Shown piece after piece: positions 45,505 through 53,647 of a stretch of 58,049 bases of DNA. The translations under genes were made by a program, and so were the position numbers. Under the pieces are notes generated by a model. It did no database searches. It worked only from the letters and a program-made list of their open reading frames with translations, and was not told the DNA's origin. Source of the stretch: Actinobacteria bacterium OV450 (GTDB lineage Bacteria > Actinomycetota > Actinomycetes > Streptomycetales > Streptomycetaceae). The stretch is from positions 1 to 58,049 of the forward strand of contig LJCW01000334.1 of NCBI GenBank assembly GCA_001298555.1, read 5' to 3'. Positions within the stretch are counted from its first letter, which is position 1, and the number at the start of each line of letters is the position of its first letter.

Positions 45505-46794
45505 ATGCTCTACACAGACCGCGACGACGCGGGACGGCGGCTCGGCACGGCACTGGGCCCGTACGCGGCGGACCGGCCCGTGGTCCTGGGACTGCCGCGG
45601 GGCGGGGTTCCGGTCGCCTTCCACGTGGCTCGCGCCCTCGGCGCCCCCCTCGACGTGATCGTCGTCCGCAAGCTGGGGGTCCCGTACCAGCCCGAGCTGG
45701 CGTTCGGTGCCATCGGCGAGGGCGGCGTCCGCGTCATCAGCGACGACATCGTCCGCCGGGGCCGGCTCGCAGCGCAGGACATCGCGTCCGTGGAGCGGTC
45801 GGAACAGGCGGAACTCGTGCGCCGGGCCGCCCGCTACCGCGCGGACCGGCCCCGGGAGGACCTCAGCGGCCGCACGGTGATCGTGGTGGACGACGGCATC
45901 GCCACGGGGGCGACGGCGGCCGCCGCCTGCCGGGTCGTACGGGCGCAGGGCGCGGCCCGGGTGGTGATGGCGGCCCCGGTGGCCCCGCCGGATGCGCTGA
46001 ACCGGGTGGCCGAGGTGGCCGACGAGGTGGTCTGCCTCTCCACGCCGCCGGGCTTCTCCTCGGTCGGCCAGTGGTACCGCGACTTCTCCCAGACCCCGGA
46101 CGAGGAGGTCGTCTCCCTCCTGGCGCGGGCGCCGCGCGGGCCGGCCGCGGCGCAGCAGGCCGACGCGCAGGTGGTGGTGGAGGCGTCGGGCCTCCGGCTC
46201 CCGGGCGAGCTCAGCCTTCCCCCGGGCGCGCGGGCCGTGGTCGTCTTCGCGCACGGTTCGGGCAGCAGCCGCCACAGCCCCCGCAACCGCCGGGTCGCCA
46301 CCGACCTGAACCGGGCGGGCCTGGGCACCCTGCTGTTCGACCTGCTCACCCCCGACGAGGAGGCGGACCGCTCGAACGTCTTCGACATCGCGACCCTCGC
46401 CGCCCGTCTCGGCGCCGCCACGGCCTGGCTCGGCGCCCTGACCCCGCTCCCGCAGGCCTACTTCGGTGCCAGTACGGGCGCGGCGGCCGCCCTGGCAGCG
46501 GCGGCGGCCCCGGACTCACCGGTGTTCGCGGTGGTCTCCCGCGGCGGCCGCCCGGACCTGGCGGGCCCCCTCCTTCCGGCGGTCCGCGCCCCGACGCTTC
46601 TGATCGTCGGCTCGGAGGACCACCTCGTGCTCACCCTCAACCGCGAGGCGCAGGCCAGGCTGCGCTGTGAGAACCGGCTGGAGGTCGTCGAGGGAGCCAC
46701 CCACCTCTTCGAGGAACCCGGAACGCTCGAAGCGGTGTCCGTGCTCACCGAACGCTGGTTCACCGCGCACGGGCCGGCGTCCGGCCCGGCCTGA
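45505..46794 (+). CDS. Fusion of phosphoribosyltransferase and dienelactone-hydrolase-like alpha/beta hydrolase
   Basis: A 429-residue fusion. Residues about 1-215 are a phosphoribosyltransferase (PRPP loop VIVVDDGIATGATAAAA, ELAFGAIGEGGVRVISDDI). Residues about 225-425 are an alpha/beta hydrolase of the dienelactone type (VVVFAHGSGSSRHSPRNRRV, nucleophile region QAYFGASTGAAAALAAAAA with Ser, acid in VGSEDHLVLTL, His in EGATHLFEEPG). The same domain pair occurs in other actinobacterial stress-related genes (recalled, not checked). Substrates unknown. Confidence 0.9.
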   Translation: MLYTDRDDAGRRLGTALGPYAADRPVVLGLPRGGVPVAFHVARALGAPLDVIVVRKLGVPYQPELAFGAIGEGGVRVISDDIVRRGRLAAQDIASVERSEQAELVRRAARYRADRPREDLSGRTVIVVDDGIATGATAAAACRVVRAQGAARVVMAAPVAPPDALNRVAEVADEVVCLSTPPGFSSVGQWYRDFSQTPDEEVVSLLARAPRGPAAAQQADAQVVVEASGLRLPGELSLPPGARAVVVFAHGSGSSRHSPRNRRVATDLNRAGLGTLLFDLLTPDEEADRSNVFDIATLAARLGAATAWLGALTPLPQAYFGASTGAAAALAAAAAPDSPVFAVVSRGGRPDLAGPLLPAVRAPTLLIVGSEDHLVLTLNREAQARLRCENRLEVVEGATHLFEEPGTLEAVSVLTERWFTAHGPASGPA

Positions 46795-46803
46795 GAGCGG
46801 GCG

Positions 46804-47412
46804 TCAGACCAGCCAGCCCGCATCGCGGGCGATGCGGATGGCGTCGACCCGGTTGCGTGCCTTGAGCTTCATCACCACGGTCGTCAGGTAGTTGCGCACG
46901 GTCCCGGTGGACAGGTGGAGTTCCCCGGCGATCTCTGTGGCCTCCGAGCCCTGGGCCGCCATGCGCAGCACCTCGGTCTCGCGGTCGGTCAGCGGGCTCT
47001 CCAGACCGTTCCACGCGGCCACGGCCAGCTTGGAGTCGATGACCCGCTGGCCGGCCACCACCCGGCGGATGGCGCTGGCCAGTTCCTTGGGGGAGTCGTC
47101 CTTGAGGAGGTAGCCGGAGACCTGGGCCGCCAGGGCCCTGCGCAGGGTGCCGGGGCGGCCGAGGCTGGTGAGCATCAGCGTCCGGCATTCAGGGAGGTGC
47201 TCGTGGATCTGCATGGCGGCGCTCAGCCCGTCGAGCCCGGGCAGGTCTATGTCGATGATCGCGATGTCCGGCCGGACGTCCAGGGCCGCGGCCAGGATCT
47301 CGTCGCCGCGCGAGAGTTCGCTGACGACCTCCAGGTCGTCTTCCAGGTCGAGCAGGGCGACGAGCGCTCCGCGCACCATGTTCATGTCTTCGGCCAACAG
47401 GATCCTGATCAC
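46804..47412 (-). CDS. NarL/LuxR-family response regulator
   Basis: A 202-residue regulator. Receiver domain with the phosphoacceptor Asp in IAIIDIDLPGLDG (acidic residues AED near the start, Lys in GYLLKDDSP). C-terminal LuxR HTH (LTDRETEVLRMAAQGSEATE, IAGELHLSTGTVRNYL). Likely start GTG 47412. Pairs with the kinase at 47506-48741, downstream of the RiPP-like operon. It may regulate that cluster (inference from position). Confidence 0.94.
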   Translation of the reverse strand: MIRILLAEDMNMVRGALVALLDLEDDLEVVSELSRGDEILAAALDVRPDIAIIDIDLPGLDGLSAAMQIHEHLPECRTLMLTSLGRPGTLRRALAAQVSGYLLKDDSPKELASAIRRVVAGQRVIDSKLAVAAWNGLESPLTDRETEVLRMAAQGSEATEIAGELHLSTGTVRNYLTTVVMKLKARNRVDAIRIARDAGWLV

Positions 47413-47505
47413 CGTGACGAGCCCCCCGTTCGCGCGGTCGATCTTTCAACAGATCATAGCAACCTGCCCGGTTCCGGAGCCGGGACGGCCCGGCGCACCG
47501 TCGGT

Positions 47506-48741
47506 TCAGGCCACGAGCCAGCTGCGTTCACCCTCGGGCGATTCGTCCAGGTCGGGGTCGACGTCCCCGTGCGCGGGGACCCGTGCGACCAGGCGGAACA
47601 CATGGCCGGGGCCCCGGTCGACCGTCAGCTCCCCGCCCACCGCCCGCACGCGCAGCCCCAGGTTGCCCAGGCCGCTGCCGCTGTGCGGCGAGCTGTCCCG
47701 GTACCCCTCGGTGACGCCGTCGTTGGTGACCGAGAGCGTCATCAGTCCGCCCTCTTCGACGGCGGTGATCTCGCAGTGCGCGGCCCGGCTGTGGCGCAGC
47801 ACGTTCGTGACGGCCTCCCTGAGCACGGTGGCCAGCACCGTGTCCACGGGTGAACTGACCTCGCCCATGCGGATGTCGGTCACCGCTTCGACCTCGGCGG
47901 CGCCCAGGACCGACCGGGCCGAGGCGATCTCCTCCTCCAGCGACATGTCCCGGTACCCGCTCGCCACCCGGCGCACGTCGGCCAGTGACTGGCGGGAGAT
48001 GGCCAGGACGTCCTCGATCTCGCCCATGGCCCGGGCCGGATGGGCCGGGATCAGGCGGTGGATGAGTTCGCCCTTGAGCTGGATCGCGGACAGGCTGTAC
48101 CCGAGCAGGTCGTGCAAGTCCCTTGCGAAGCGCAGGCGTTCGCGGGTCACGGCGGCGCGGGTGAGTTCGCCGCGGCTCTCGTGCAGGACGCGGACCAGCT
48201 CCGAGAGCCGGGTCAGGCCGAACGTCACCAGCCCGGTCAGCAGGGTGGTCTGCACGAGGTAGATGCTGTCGAGCACGGGCCGCCCCTCCTGCAGCGGGGG
48301 CACGAGCATGCTGACGCCCACGCACCCGTACAGGATCCAGCCCAGGCGCGGGGGCAGGAGCAGCAGCAGGGAGCCGGCGAGGAAGCCGGCCATCGCGCCC
48401 CACTGCGATTTCAGGGCGAACAGCGGCAGATAGGTGAACGCGGCCTGGGCCCCCAGCGTCAGGGCCCGGCGGGCCGCGGGCACGTGCTGGGTGCTCGTCC
48501 GCGAGTGCAGGAGCTGGAGGGCGAAGACCGCGCCCAGGCAGCCCAGGGCGGCGGCCAGGGCGGGTCCTTCGACTCCGGCACTGAGGATGTTCAGGGCGGT
48601 GATGCCGACATAGCACAGGAGCGCGGCGATCAGGATGACCTGGGCCATCCGGGGCGCGGGTAAGTCCCGGCTCCGTCGCAGAATGCCCTCGACCAGGACC
48701 GCCTCCGACGGTCCATCCGAGGACTTGAGGCGGCCAGGCAT
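47506..48741 (-). CDS. DesK/NarX-type sensor histidine kinase
   Basis: A 411-residue kinase with about five membrane helices (for example AQVILIAALLCYVGITALNI and LVQTTLLTGLVTFGLTRL). The HisKA_3 dimerisation box holds the phosphoacceptor His in RFARDLHDLLGYSLSAIQL, and the HATPase has REAVTNVLRHSRA, TNDGV and SGLGNLGLRVRAVGG. ATG 48741 with AAGGGGGA 6-7 bases upstream. It precedes the response regulator by 93 bases and follows the YcaO gene by 84. The membrane sensor domain is typical of kinases near antibiotic clusters. Confidence 0.94.
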   Translation of the reverse strand: MPGRLKSSDGPSEAVLVEGILRRSRDLPAPRMAQVILIAALLCYVGITALNILSAGVEGPALAAALGCLGAVFALQLLHSRTSTQHVPAARRALTLGAQAAFTYLPLFALKSQWGAMAGFLAGSLLLLLPPRLGWILYGCVGVSMLVPPLQEGRPVLDSIYLVQTTLLTGLVTFGLTRLSELVRVLHESRGELTRAAVTRERLRFARDLHDLLGYSLSAIQLKGELIHRLIPAHPARAMGEIEDVLAISRQSLADVRRVASGYRDMSLEEEIASARSVLGAAEVEAVTDIRMGEVSSPVDTVLATVLREAVTNVLRHSRAAHCEITAVEEGGLMTLSVTNDGVTEGYRDSSPHSGSGLGNLGLRVRAVGGELTVDRGPGHVFRLVARVPAHGDVDPDLDESPEGERSWLVA

Positions 48742-48825
48742 GTCAATCCCCCTTTGGTGTTTCCGTGTTACATGCCAGGTGTGAGCATAGGCGAGGGGTG
48801 TGACCGGGGGGCGTGAATCGATCGC
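48742..48825 (-). promoter_or_regulatory. Gap between cyclodehydratase and kinase genes with a repeated TCACAC motif
   Basis: Read on the minus strand, TCACAC occurs twice 19 bases apart, flanking TATGCT, which could be a -10 element. It would permit the two-component genes their own promoter. Weak evidence. Confidence 0.3.
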
Positions 48826-51138
48826 TCACACGAACAGCGGAATGGGGTTGAGCTGGTCGTACGGAGTGGCCTCGGACAGCCGCCCGAGGCGCACCGGAAC
48901 GTCGAAGAGCCGGCCGGGCGCGAACCGCGCCCAGAAGTGCCGCAGTCCCGGTACGACCACTTTCGTCACGGGAATATTGAGGTCAGGTCGGCTCTGGTCG
49001 AGCACCAGCAGATCCATCCCCTTGGTCCGGACCATCTCCGTGATCATGTGGACGTCGTCCAGCAGATCCGGGGTGCGGACCGACGGCCAGTGGGCCGCTG
49101 TCCGGGACTCCGTCATGGGATCGGGCGCCAGATATGGCTGGTTGGCGACGGTGGCCCCGCGCCACCACGACAGCGGCTCCGGGTCGGTGATCCGGTAACC
49201 GGTGCCGTCGGCCCGTACGTCGCCGACGGCGGGCAGCAGCTGCCCCATCTCCGCCAGGGCCCGGCACAGTGCCACCCGGGGGTCGAAGTGCGCCCCGAAG
49301 CCGAAGACGATGTCCTCGTCGGGCTTGTCGGTGCGCCGCGACAGCGCCGCGAAGACCGGGACGCCCAGGTCGGAGCTGACGTCCAGCGCCCACACCTCGC
49401 GGTTCGCCCGGCGCAGCCCGTGCCGGAACCGCTCGATCCACTCGTCCCCGAAGGACGCCAGGTCCACTCCGGGCTGACGGGTGCGGTTGTACCACCACAG
49501 GGCCACCGCGTCCCGCTCCACCAGCTCCAGGAAGCCCTGCACCAGCGCGTCCTCGGGGCTGCTGCCCGCCGCGTTGCCGTTGGAGTCGGCCCACGGCTCG
49601 TCGGGGGAGCCGGCGCCACGCCCGAAGTACAGCATCGAGGTCGGCAGCAGCCGCTGGACGCCCCCGGTGAGCGACCACACCGGCGTCCACTCGATGGGAC
49701 GGTCCTCGTCGAACGGCGCGGGCACGTGGTGGAACCGGGAGTGCCGGGCGTTCCACTGCTCCCGCTCCGCGTACTGGCGCGCGCCGTACAGCTGGCAGTC
49801 GTCGGGGTGCACGGCGTCCTTGCCCAGGCCCCGCAGGGAGTCGCGGACCACCGGCTCGTCGCCGTGCCGCGTACCGCTGTAGCGCTCGACCGCCTCGCAC
49901 AGGGCGCTGGTGCGCGCCTCCTCCTCGGTGCGGCCCTTTCCGCCGCTGAGCGCCCGCAGACCGCAGCGCAGGCCCGCGAAGGACGCCGACTCCATGGCCA
50001 GGTTGTGCCCGGAGGTGAACGCGTGGACGAAGCCGGGGGCGCCGGGGGCCCTGCGGATCTCCTTGACCACCCCGGTCACCGGGTCCACGAGGTGCCCGTG
50101 CGTCCGCAGCATCTGCGCCGCCGTCAGGGCGCGGTCCCCGCCGCCGGTCGCCGCCGCCTTGGGCCGGGACACGGGGACGAACGGGTCCCGGACCCGGCGG
50201 GCCACCAGCCCGGGGTCCCCGCAGGCCGCGCACTGCGGGCGCCGGGCCACCGGGTGGCTGGCGGTGCGCAGGCGCAGCGTGTCGAAGGTGTGGACGTTCC
50301 CCTGCTCCGGATCGCGGAGCCCGGCCAGCCACTTCGCGCTCTCCAGCACGGCGAGGTTCACCGCGAGCGCCGTCCCGGCCGCCAGCCCGGCGGGCGGCCG
50401 CGGCACCGGGCCGTCCAGGCCGAGCGCGCGCCGCACCGGCACCTCGGAGTGGCGGTGGCCGCGCAGCCGCACGGCCAGGCAGTGCCAGCAGGGGCCGGTG
50501 CCGGGCCGGAAGAACGGGCCCACCCAGGGGTCCGTCCCGCACAGCTTGGCGAGGACCCACGGCCGGCCGGCGGCGCGGTGGGCGGCGTCCACGGAGGCCA
50601 GCTCGGGGGAGAGGTAGTCGTCGCACAGCACGAGTACCAGGTCGGCGGTCCGCAGGTCCCCGGAGACCGGGACCCCGGACGCCCGGCAGGCCTCGGCCAC
50701 CGGCGCCGGGGCCAGCCCGGGGAGCGCCTCGATCGCCACGCGGGCCCGGGCCAGGCCGGCGGCGGCCAGTCCGCCGTCGAGCCCGGCCAGGTCCCAGTAC
50801 GCCTCCGCCTCGGTGCCGGCGCCGGGGGAGAGCGCCGCCCCGGACGCCGCGGGCGCGGGCGCCGGGGCGGCGGAGCGGATCAGCCCGGCGTCGGCCAGGG
50901 AGCGCAGGGCCGCCTCGGTGTCCTGGACGCCCAGGATCCGGGCGGCCTCCTGCCGGACCGCCCCGACGGTCCGCGTCCCGTCGAGCAGCGGCACGAGGAC
51001 CTCCGCCTCGCTCCCGCTCAGCGCGGTCACCCCGCGCCGGGACACCAGGTAGGCGGCGTCGCCGGGGACCACGGTCGGCCGCAGATGGGACTTGAAACCC
51101 ACCAGCGCGGCCGGCCGTTCGAGCTCGGCAGCGCTCAT
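48826..51138 (-). CDS. TOMM cyclodehydratase: fused ThiF-like and YcaO domains
   Basis: A 770-residue one-piece azoline cyclodehydratase. Residues about 1-100 look like a leader-peptide-binding RRE/winged region (LVSRRGVTALSGSEAEVLVP). Residues 105-330 are a ThiF/E1-like domain with two Cys pairs (CWHC, CAAC) that should bind zinc. Residues 375-770 are the YcaO domain, with its ATP-binding acidic motifs (RTSALCEAVERYSG, ELVERDAVALWWYNR). Such enzymes use ATP to cyclise Cys, Ser and Thr of precursor peptides into azolines. The C-terminus ends in NPIPLFV, not the PxPxP common in other YcaO cyclodehydratases. ATG 51138 overlaps the precursor stop (ATGA). Confidence 0.93.
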   Translation of the reverse strand: MSAAELERPAALVGFKSHLRPTVVPGDAAYLVSRRGVTALSGSEAEVLVPLLDGTRTVGAVRQEAARILGVQDTEAALRSLADAGLIRSAAPAPAPAASGAALSPGAGTEAEAYWDLAGLDGGLAAAGLARARVAIEALPGLAPAPVAEACRASGVPVSGDLRTADLVLVLCDDYLSPELASVDAAHRAAGRPWVLAKLCGTDPWVGPFFRPGTGPCWHCLAVRLRGHRHSEVPVRRALGLDGPVPRPPAGLAAGTALAVNLAVLESAKWLAGLRDPEQGNVHTFDTLRLRTASHPVARRPQCAACGDPGLVARRVRDPFVPVSRPKAAATGGGDRALTAAQMLRTHGHLVDPVTGVVKEIRRAPGAPGFVHAFTSGHNLAMESASFAGLRCGLRALSGGKGRTEEEARTSALCEAVERYSGTRHGDEPVVRDSLRGLGKDAVHPDDCQLYGARQYAEREQWNARHSRFHHVPAPFDEDRPIEWTPVWSLTGGVQRLLPTSMLYFGRGAGSPDEPWADSNGNAAGSSPEDALVQGFLELVERDAVALWWYNRTRQPGVDLASFGDEWIERFRHGLRRANREVWALDVSSDLGVPVFAALSRRTDKPDEDIVFGFGAHFDPRVALCRALAEMGQLLPAVGDVRADGTGYRITDPEPLSWWRGATVANQPYLAPDPMTESRTAAHWPSVRTPDLLDDVHMITEMVRTKGMDLLVLDQSRPDLNIPVTKVVVPGLRHFWARFAPGRLFDVPVRLGRLSEATPYDQLNPIPLFV

Positions 51139-51332
51139 GCTCCCAGCCGCCCGGCGATCGGCGCCGCCGGGCCCGCGATCTGCGTCTGGCTGCAGACGGT
51201 GAACAGGGCGTACGCGGTGTCGGGCAGGGCGTCGAGGTTCTCGATCACCAGGCCCGGCTTCGAGGAGCGGGCGGGCAGCGGCGCCGCCCGGGTGCCGGGG
51301 CTGATGCGGGCGTTGGCCGAAATGCTGGTCAT
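51135..51332 (-). CDS. Candidate RiPP precursor peptide
   Basis: A 65-residue peptide translated directly before the cyclodehydratase, with a 4-base ATGA overlap. The N-terminal half (TSISANARISPGTRAAPLPA) and the middle (LVIENLDALPDTAYALF) look like a leader. The C-terminal part TVCSQTQIAGPAAPIAGRLG holds the only Cys and several Ser/Thr that could become azoles. It starts at ATG 51332, with AGAGGGAA about 10 bases upstream. The core boundary and modified residues are not known. No matching peptide is recalled. The adjacent YcaO enzyme is the main support for calling it a substrate. Confidence 0.75.
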   Translation of the reverse strand: MTSISANARISPGTRAAPLPARSSKPGLVIENLDALPDTAYALFTVCSQTQIAGPAAPIAGRLGA

Positions 51333-51482
51333 GGCGGTGAAGTTCCCTCTGCGTCGTCGTGGCGCGGGTTCGATCCGTTCACGACGATTCTGCGAGGATC
51401 CGGTGATCGCAGGACAGTGCCCCGGTCACCACCGGAAGGTGAAGATTTCACATGGTCCGGTGCCTCCCCCACCTTGCGGGAC
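51333..51482 (-). promoter_or_regulatory. 150-base gap before the precursor gene with hairpin-forming repeats
   Basis: The longest gap inside the otherwise tightly packed operon. CCGGTG (51400-51405) and CACCGG (51430-51435) can pair, and GGTGA (51402-51406) can pair instead with TCACC (51426-51430). This could be an attenuator, a processing site or an internal promoter giving more precursor than enzyme. Not shown. Confidence 0.4.
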
Positions 51483-52697
51483 TCACGGCAGCCACCGGAC
51501 CGGCAGGCTCCGGGGGCCCCGGATGAGCAGACCCGTGCGCCAGGAGAGGTCTGCGGGGTGGCCGGCCAACCACAGGGCCGGGCACCGCTCCAGGAGGGCC
51601 GTGATCGCCGTACGGGTCTGGAGCCGGGCCAGCGGCGCACCCAGGCAGTAGTGGATGCCGTGGCCGAACGCGATGTGACCGCCCGCCGGCCGCCGGATGT
51701 CGAAGCGGTCCGGATCCGGGAAGCGCGCCGGGTCCCGGTCGGCGTCGGCCAGGGCGACCAGCACCAGCTCGCCGCCCCCGGGGATCACCGCGCCGGCGAT
51801 CTCGACCGGCCCGGTGGTGAAGCGGTACGTGGTGGTCTCGACCGGCCCCTCCCAACGCAGCACCTCCTCCACCGCGTTGTCGATGAGCGAGGGGTCGGCG
51901 CGCAGGGCGGCGAGCTGCCCGGGGTGGCACAGCAGGGCCAGGACACCCGTCGCGATGAGGTGCGCGGTGGTCTCGAAACCGGTGACGAGCAGGAGCCAGG
52001 CCATGCCGATGAGCTCGTCGGGGGAGAGCCGGTCTCCGTCCTCGTCGGTGGTGCGGACCAGGGCGCTCAGCAGGTCGTCGCCCGCCCGCCCGCGCACCTC
52101 GTCCACCATGCCGACGAGGTACCGCGTCATCGCCTCCGTCGCGGCCGCCCGGGCCTCCCGGTCCGCGCTGCTCAGCGCCTGTTCGGCCCAGCCGCGGAAC
52201 GCGGCGCGGTCCAGGGCGGGCACCCCGAGGAGCTCACAGATGATGCCCATGGCCAGCGGGAAGGCCAGGGCCTCGACGAGATCGGCCTCCCCGGCCGGCC
52301 GGGCGAGCATGGCGTCGAGGAGCTCGCCGGTCAGCGCCCGCACCCTCGGCGCGAGCGCCTCGACCCGGCGGGGCGTGAACTCCCTCGCCACGAGCCGCCG
52401 CAGCCGGGTGTGGTCCGGCGGGTTGGAGCTCAGCAGGTTCTCGCCCGCGGAGAGCCGGGCCAGCGGCAGCGCGGGCGAGGCGTCCCTCCAGGACTTCGAC
52501 AGGGTGGGCGCGGTGAGCGCCGCCCGGCACGCCTCGTGGCCGACGACCAGCCAGGCCTCGGCGCCCTCGGGCACCCGGACCCGGTGCACAGGGCCCCGGG
52601 CGCGGAGCGCGGCGTACACCGGATGGGGGTTCCTGGTGAAGTCCGCGCCGAGCGCCCCGAAGTCCACGACGACGTCCGACGCGATGTCCGTTCCCAC
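51483..52697 (-). CDS. Cytochrome P450
   Basis: A 404-residue class I P450. Heme loop FGHGIHYCLGAPLAR with the Cys ligand, I-helix GFETTAHLIA (the usual acid-Thr pair altered to E-T-T), ExxR motif EEVLRWEG. GTG 52697 gives the normal length; GTG 52733 is an alternative. It lies upstream of the precursor gene in the same operon, so it probably hydroxylates or cross-links the modified peptide (inference). No ferredoxin is encoded nearby. Confidence 0.94.
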   Translation of the reverse strand: MGTDIASDVVVDFGALGADFTRNPHPVYAALRARGPVHRVRVPEGAEAWLVVGHEACRAALTAPTLSKSWRDASPALPLARLSAGENLLSSNPPDHTRLRRLVAREFTPRRVEALAPRVRALTGELLDAMLARPAGEADLVEALAFPLAMGIICELLGVPALDRAAFRGWAEQALSSADREARAAATEAMTRYLVGMVDEVRGRAGDDLLSALVRTTDEDGDRLSPDELIGMAWLLLVTGFETTAHLIATGVLALLCHPGQLAALRADPSLIDNAVEEVLRWEGPVETTTYRFTTGPVEIAGAVIPGGGELVLVALADADRDPARFPDPDRFDIRRPAGGHIAFGHGIHYCLGAPLARLQTRTAITALLERCPALWLAGHPADLSWRTGLLIRGPRSLPVRWLP

Positions 52698-52735
52698 AGT
52701 GACTGCATTCCTCTCGACGGTTCCGGACAACACAC

Positions 52736-53647
52736 CTAGAGCGCCGACGTCCGCCGCTTCTCGAACACCTCCCGGGCCACCGCGATGGCGTTCAGGGCCC
52801 GCGGGAACCCGACGTACGGCACCACGTGGATCAGCGTCTCCACGACCTGAGCCGGACTCAGGCCGACGTTCAGGGCGGCCCCGATGTGCACGCGCAGCTG
52901 GGGGGCGGTGTCACCGAACGCCGTCAGTGCGGCGACGGTGACGAGCTGACGGCGCCTCGGCGTGAGCCACGGCCGCTGGTAGACGTCACCGAAGGTGAAC
53001 TCGACGATGTACCGGCCGAGGTCCGGGGCGATGTCCCCCAGCGACTCGATCACCTCCAGGCCGTGGTGACCGTCGATCTCCACCAGCTTCTCGGTTCCCC
53101 GCTGGTAGCGGTCGCGGGAGTCGTTCGCGACCGGCGGCTCGAAGGTGACGCCCCGGTCGGCGAAGACCGTACGGGCGACGCCGACCGCGTTGAGCGCGCG
53201 GGGGAAGCCCATGAAGGGCACGAGGTGGATCAGGGCCTCGACGACCTCCTCGGGGCGCACGCCGACGTGCAGCGCCGCGTCGATGTGGAAGTTCAGCTGC
53301 GGCGCGGTGTCGCCCTGCGCGGTCAGTGCGGCGACCGTCGACAGCTCCCGCTCCCGCAGATCGAGTCCCGGCCGGGCGTAGACGTCGCCGTACGCGAACT
53401 CGACGACGTAGCGCCCGAGGTCCGGGGCGATGTCCCGCAGCGACTCGATCACGGCCGCCCCGCGGTCGCCCGAGGTCTCGTGCAGGACGGCCAGTCCCCT
53501 CTCGTAGCGGGCGTCGTCGCCGGTGACGGCCGCGGCGGCCACCGGTGTCGAGGTCAGCAGGCCCTCCGCGAGGCCGATGCCGACGAGGGCGCCCCCGGTC
53601 AGCGTGGCGCGGCGGGTCATCTCGGCGGTGCTTCGTGCTTCCTTCAT
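52736..53647 (-). CDS. Tat-exported protein with two carboxymuconolactone-decarboxylase-like domains
   Basis: A 303-residue protein. N-terminal twin-Arg signal (MTRRATLTGGALVGIGLAEG, cleavage near VAAAAVTG). Then two tandem CMD-like repeats, about residues 55-165 and 185-300: IAPDLGRYVVEFAYGDVYAR with TAQGDTAPQLNFHIDAALHV, and the near copy IAPDLGRYIVEFTFGDVYQR with TAFGDTAPQLRVHIGAALNV. The CxxC redox pair of AhpD-type members is absent, so a decarboxylase/isomerase or hydrolase-like role is more likely than peroxidase partner. Export of this enzyme in a RiPP operon is unusual. ATG 53647 overlaps the methyltransferase stop. Confidence 0.88.
   Translation of the reverse strand: MKEARSTAEMTRRATLTGGALVGIGLAEGLLTSTPVAAAAVTGDDARYERGLAVLHETSGDRGAAVIESLRDIAPDLGRYVVEFAYGDVYARPGLDLRERELSTVAALTAQGDTAPQLNFHIDAALHVGVRPEEVVEALIHLVPFMGFPRALNAVGVARTVFADRGVTFEPPVANDSRDRYQRGTEKLVEIDGHHGLEVIESLGDIAPDLGRYIVEFTFGDVYQRPWLTPRRRQLVTVAALTAFGDTAPQLRVHIGAALNVGLSPAQVVETLIHVVPYVGFPRALNAIAVAREVFEKRRTSAL

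Noticed and set aside
46804..48741. The two-component pair as part of the peptide-modification machinery
   Set aside because: They are ordinary signalling proteins; placement next to the operon allows only a regulatory suggestion.
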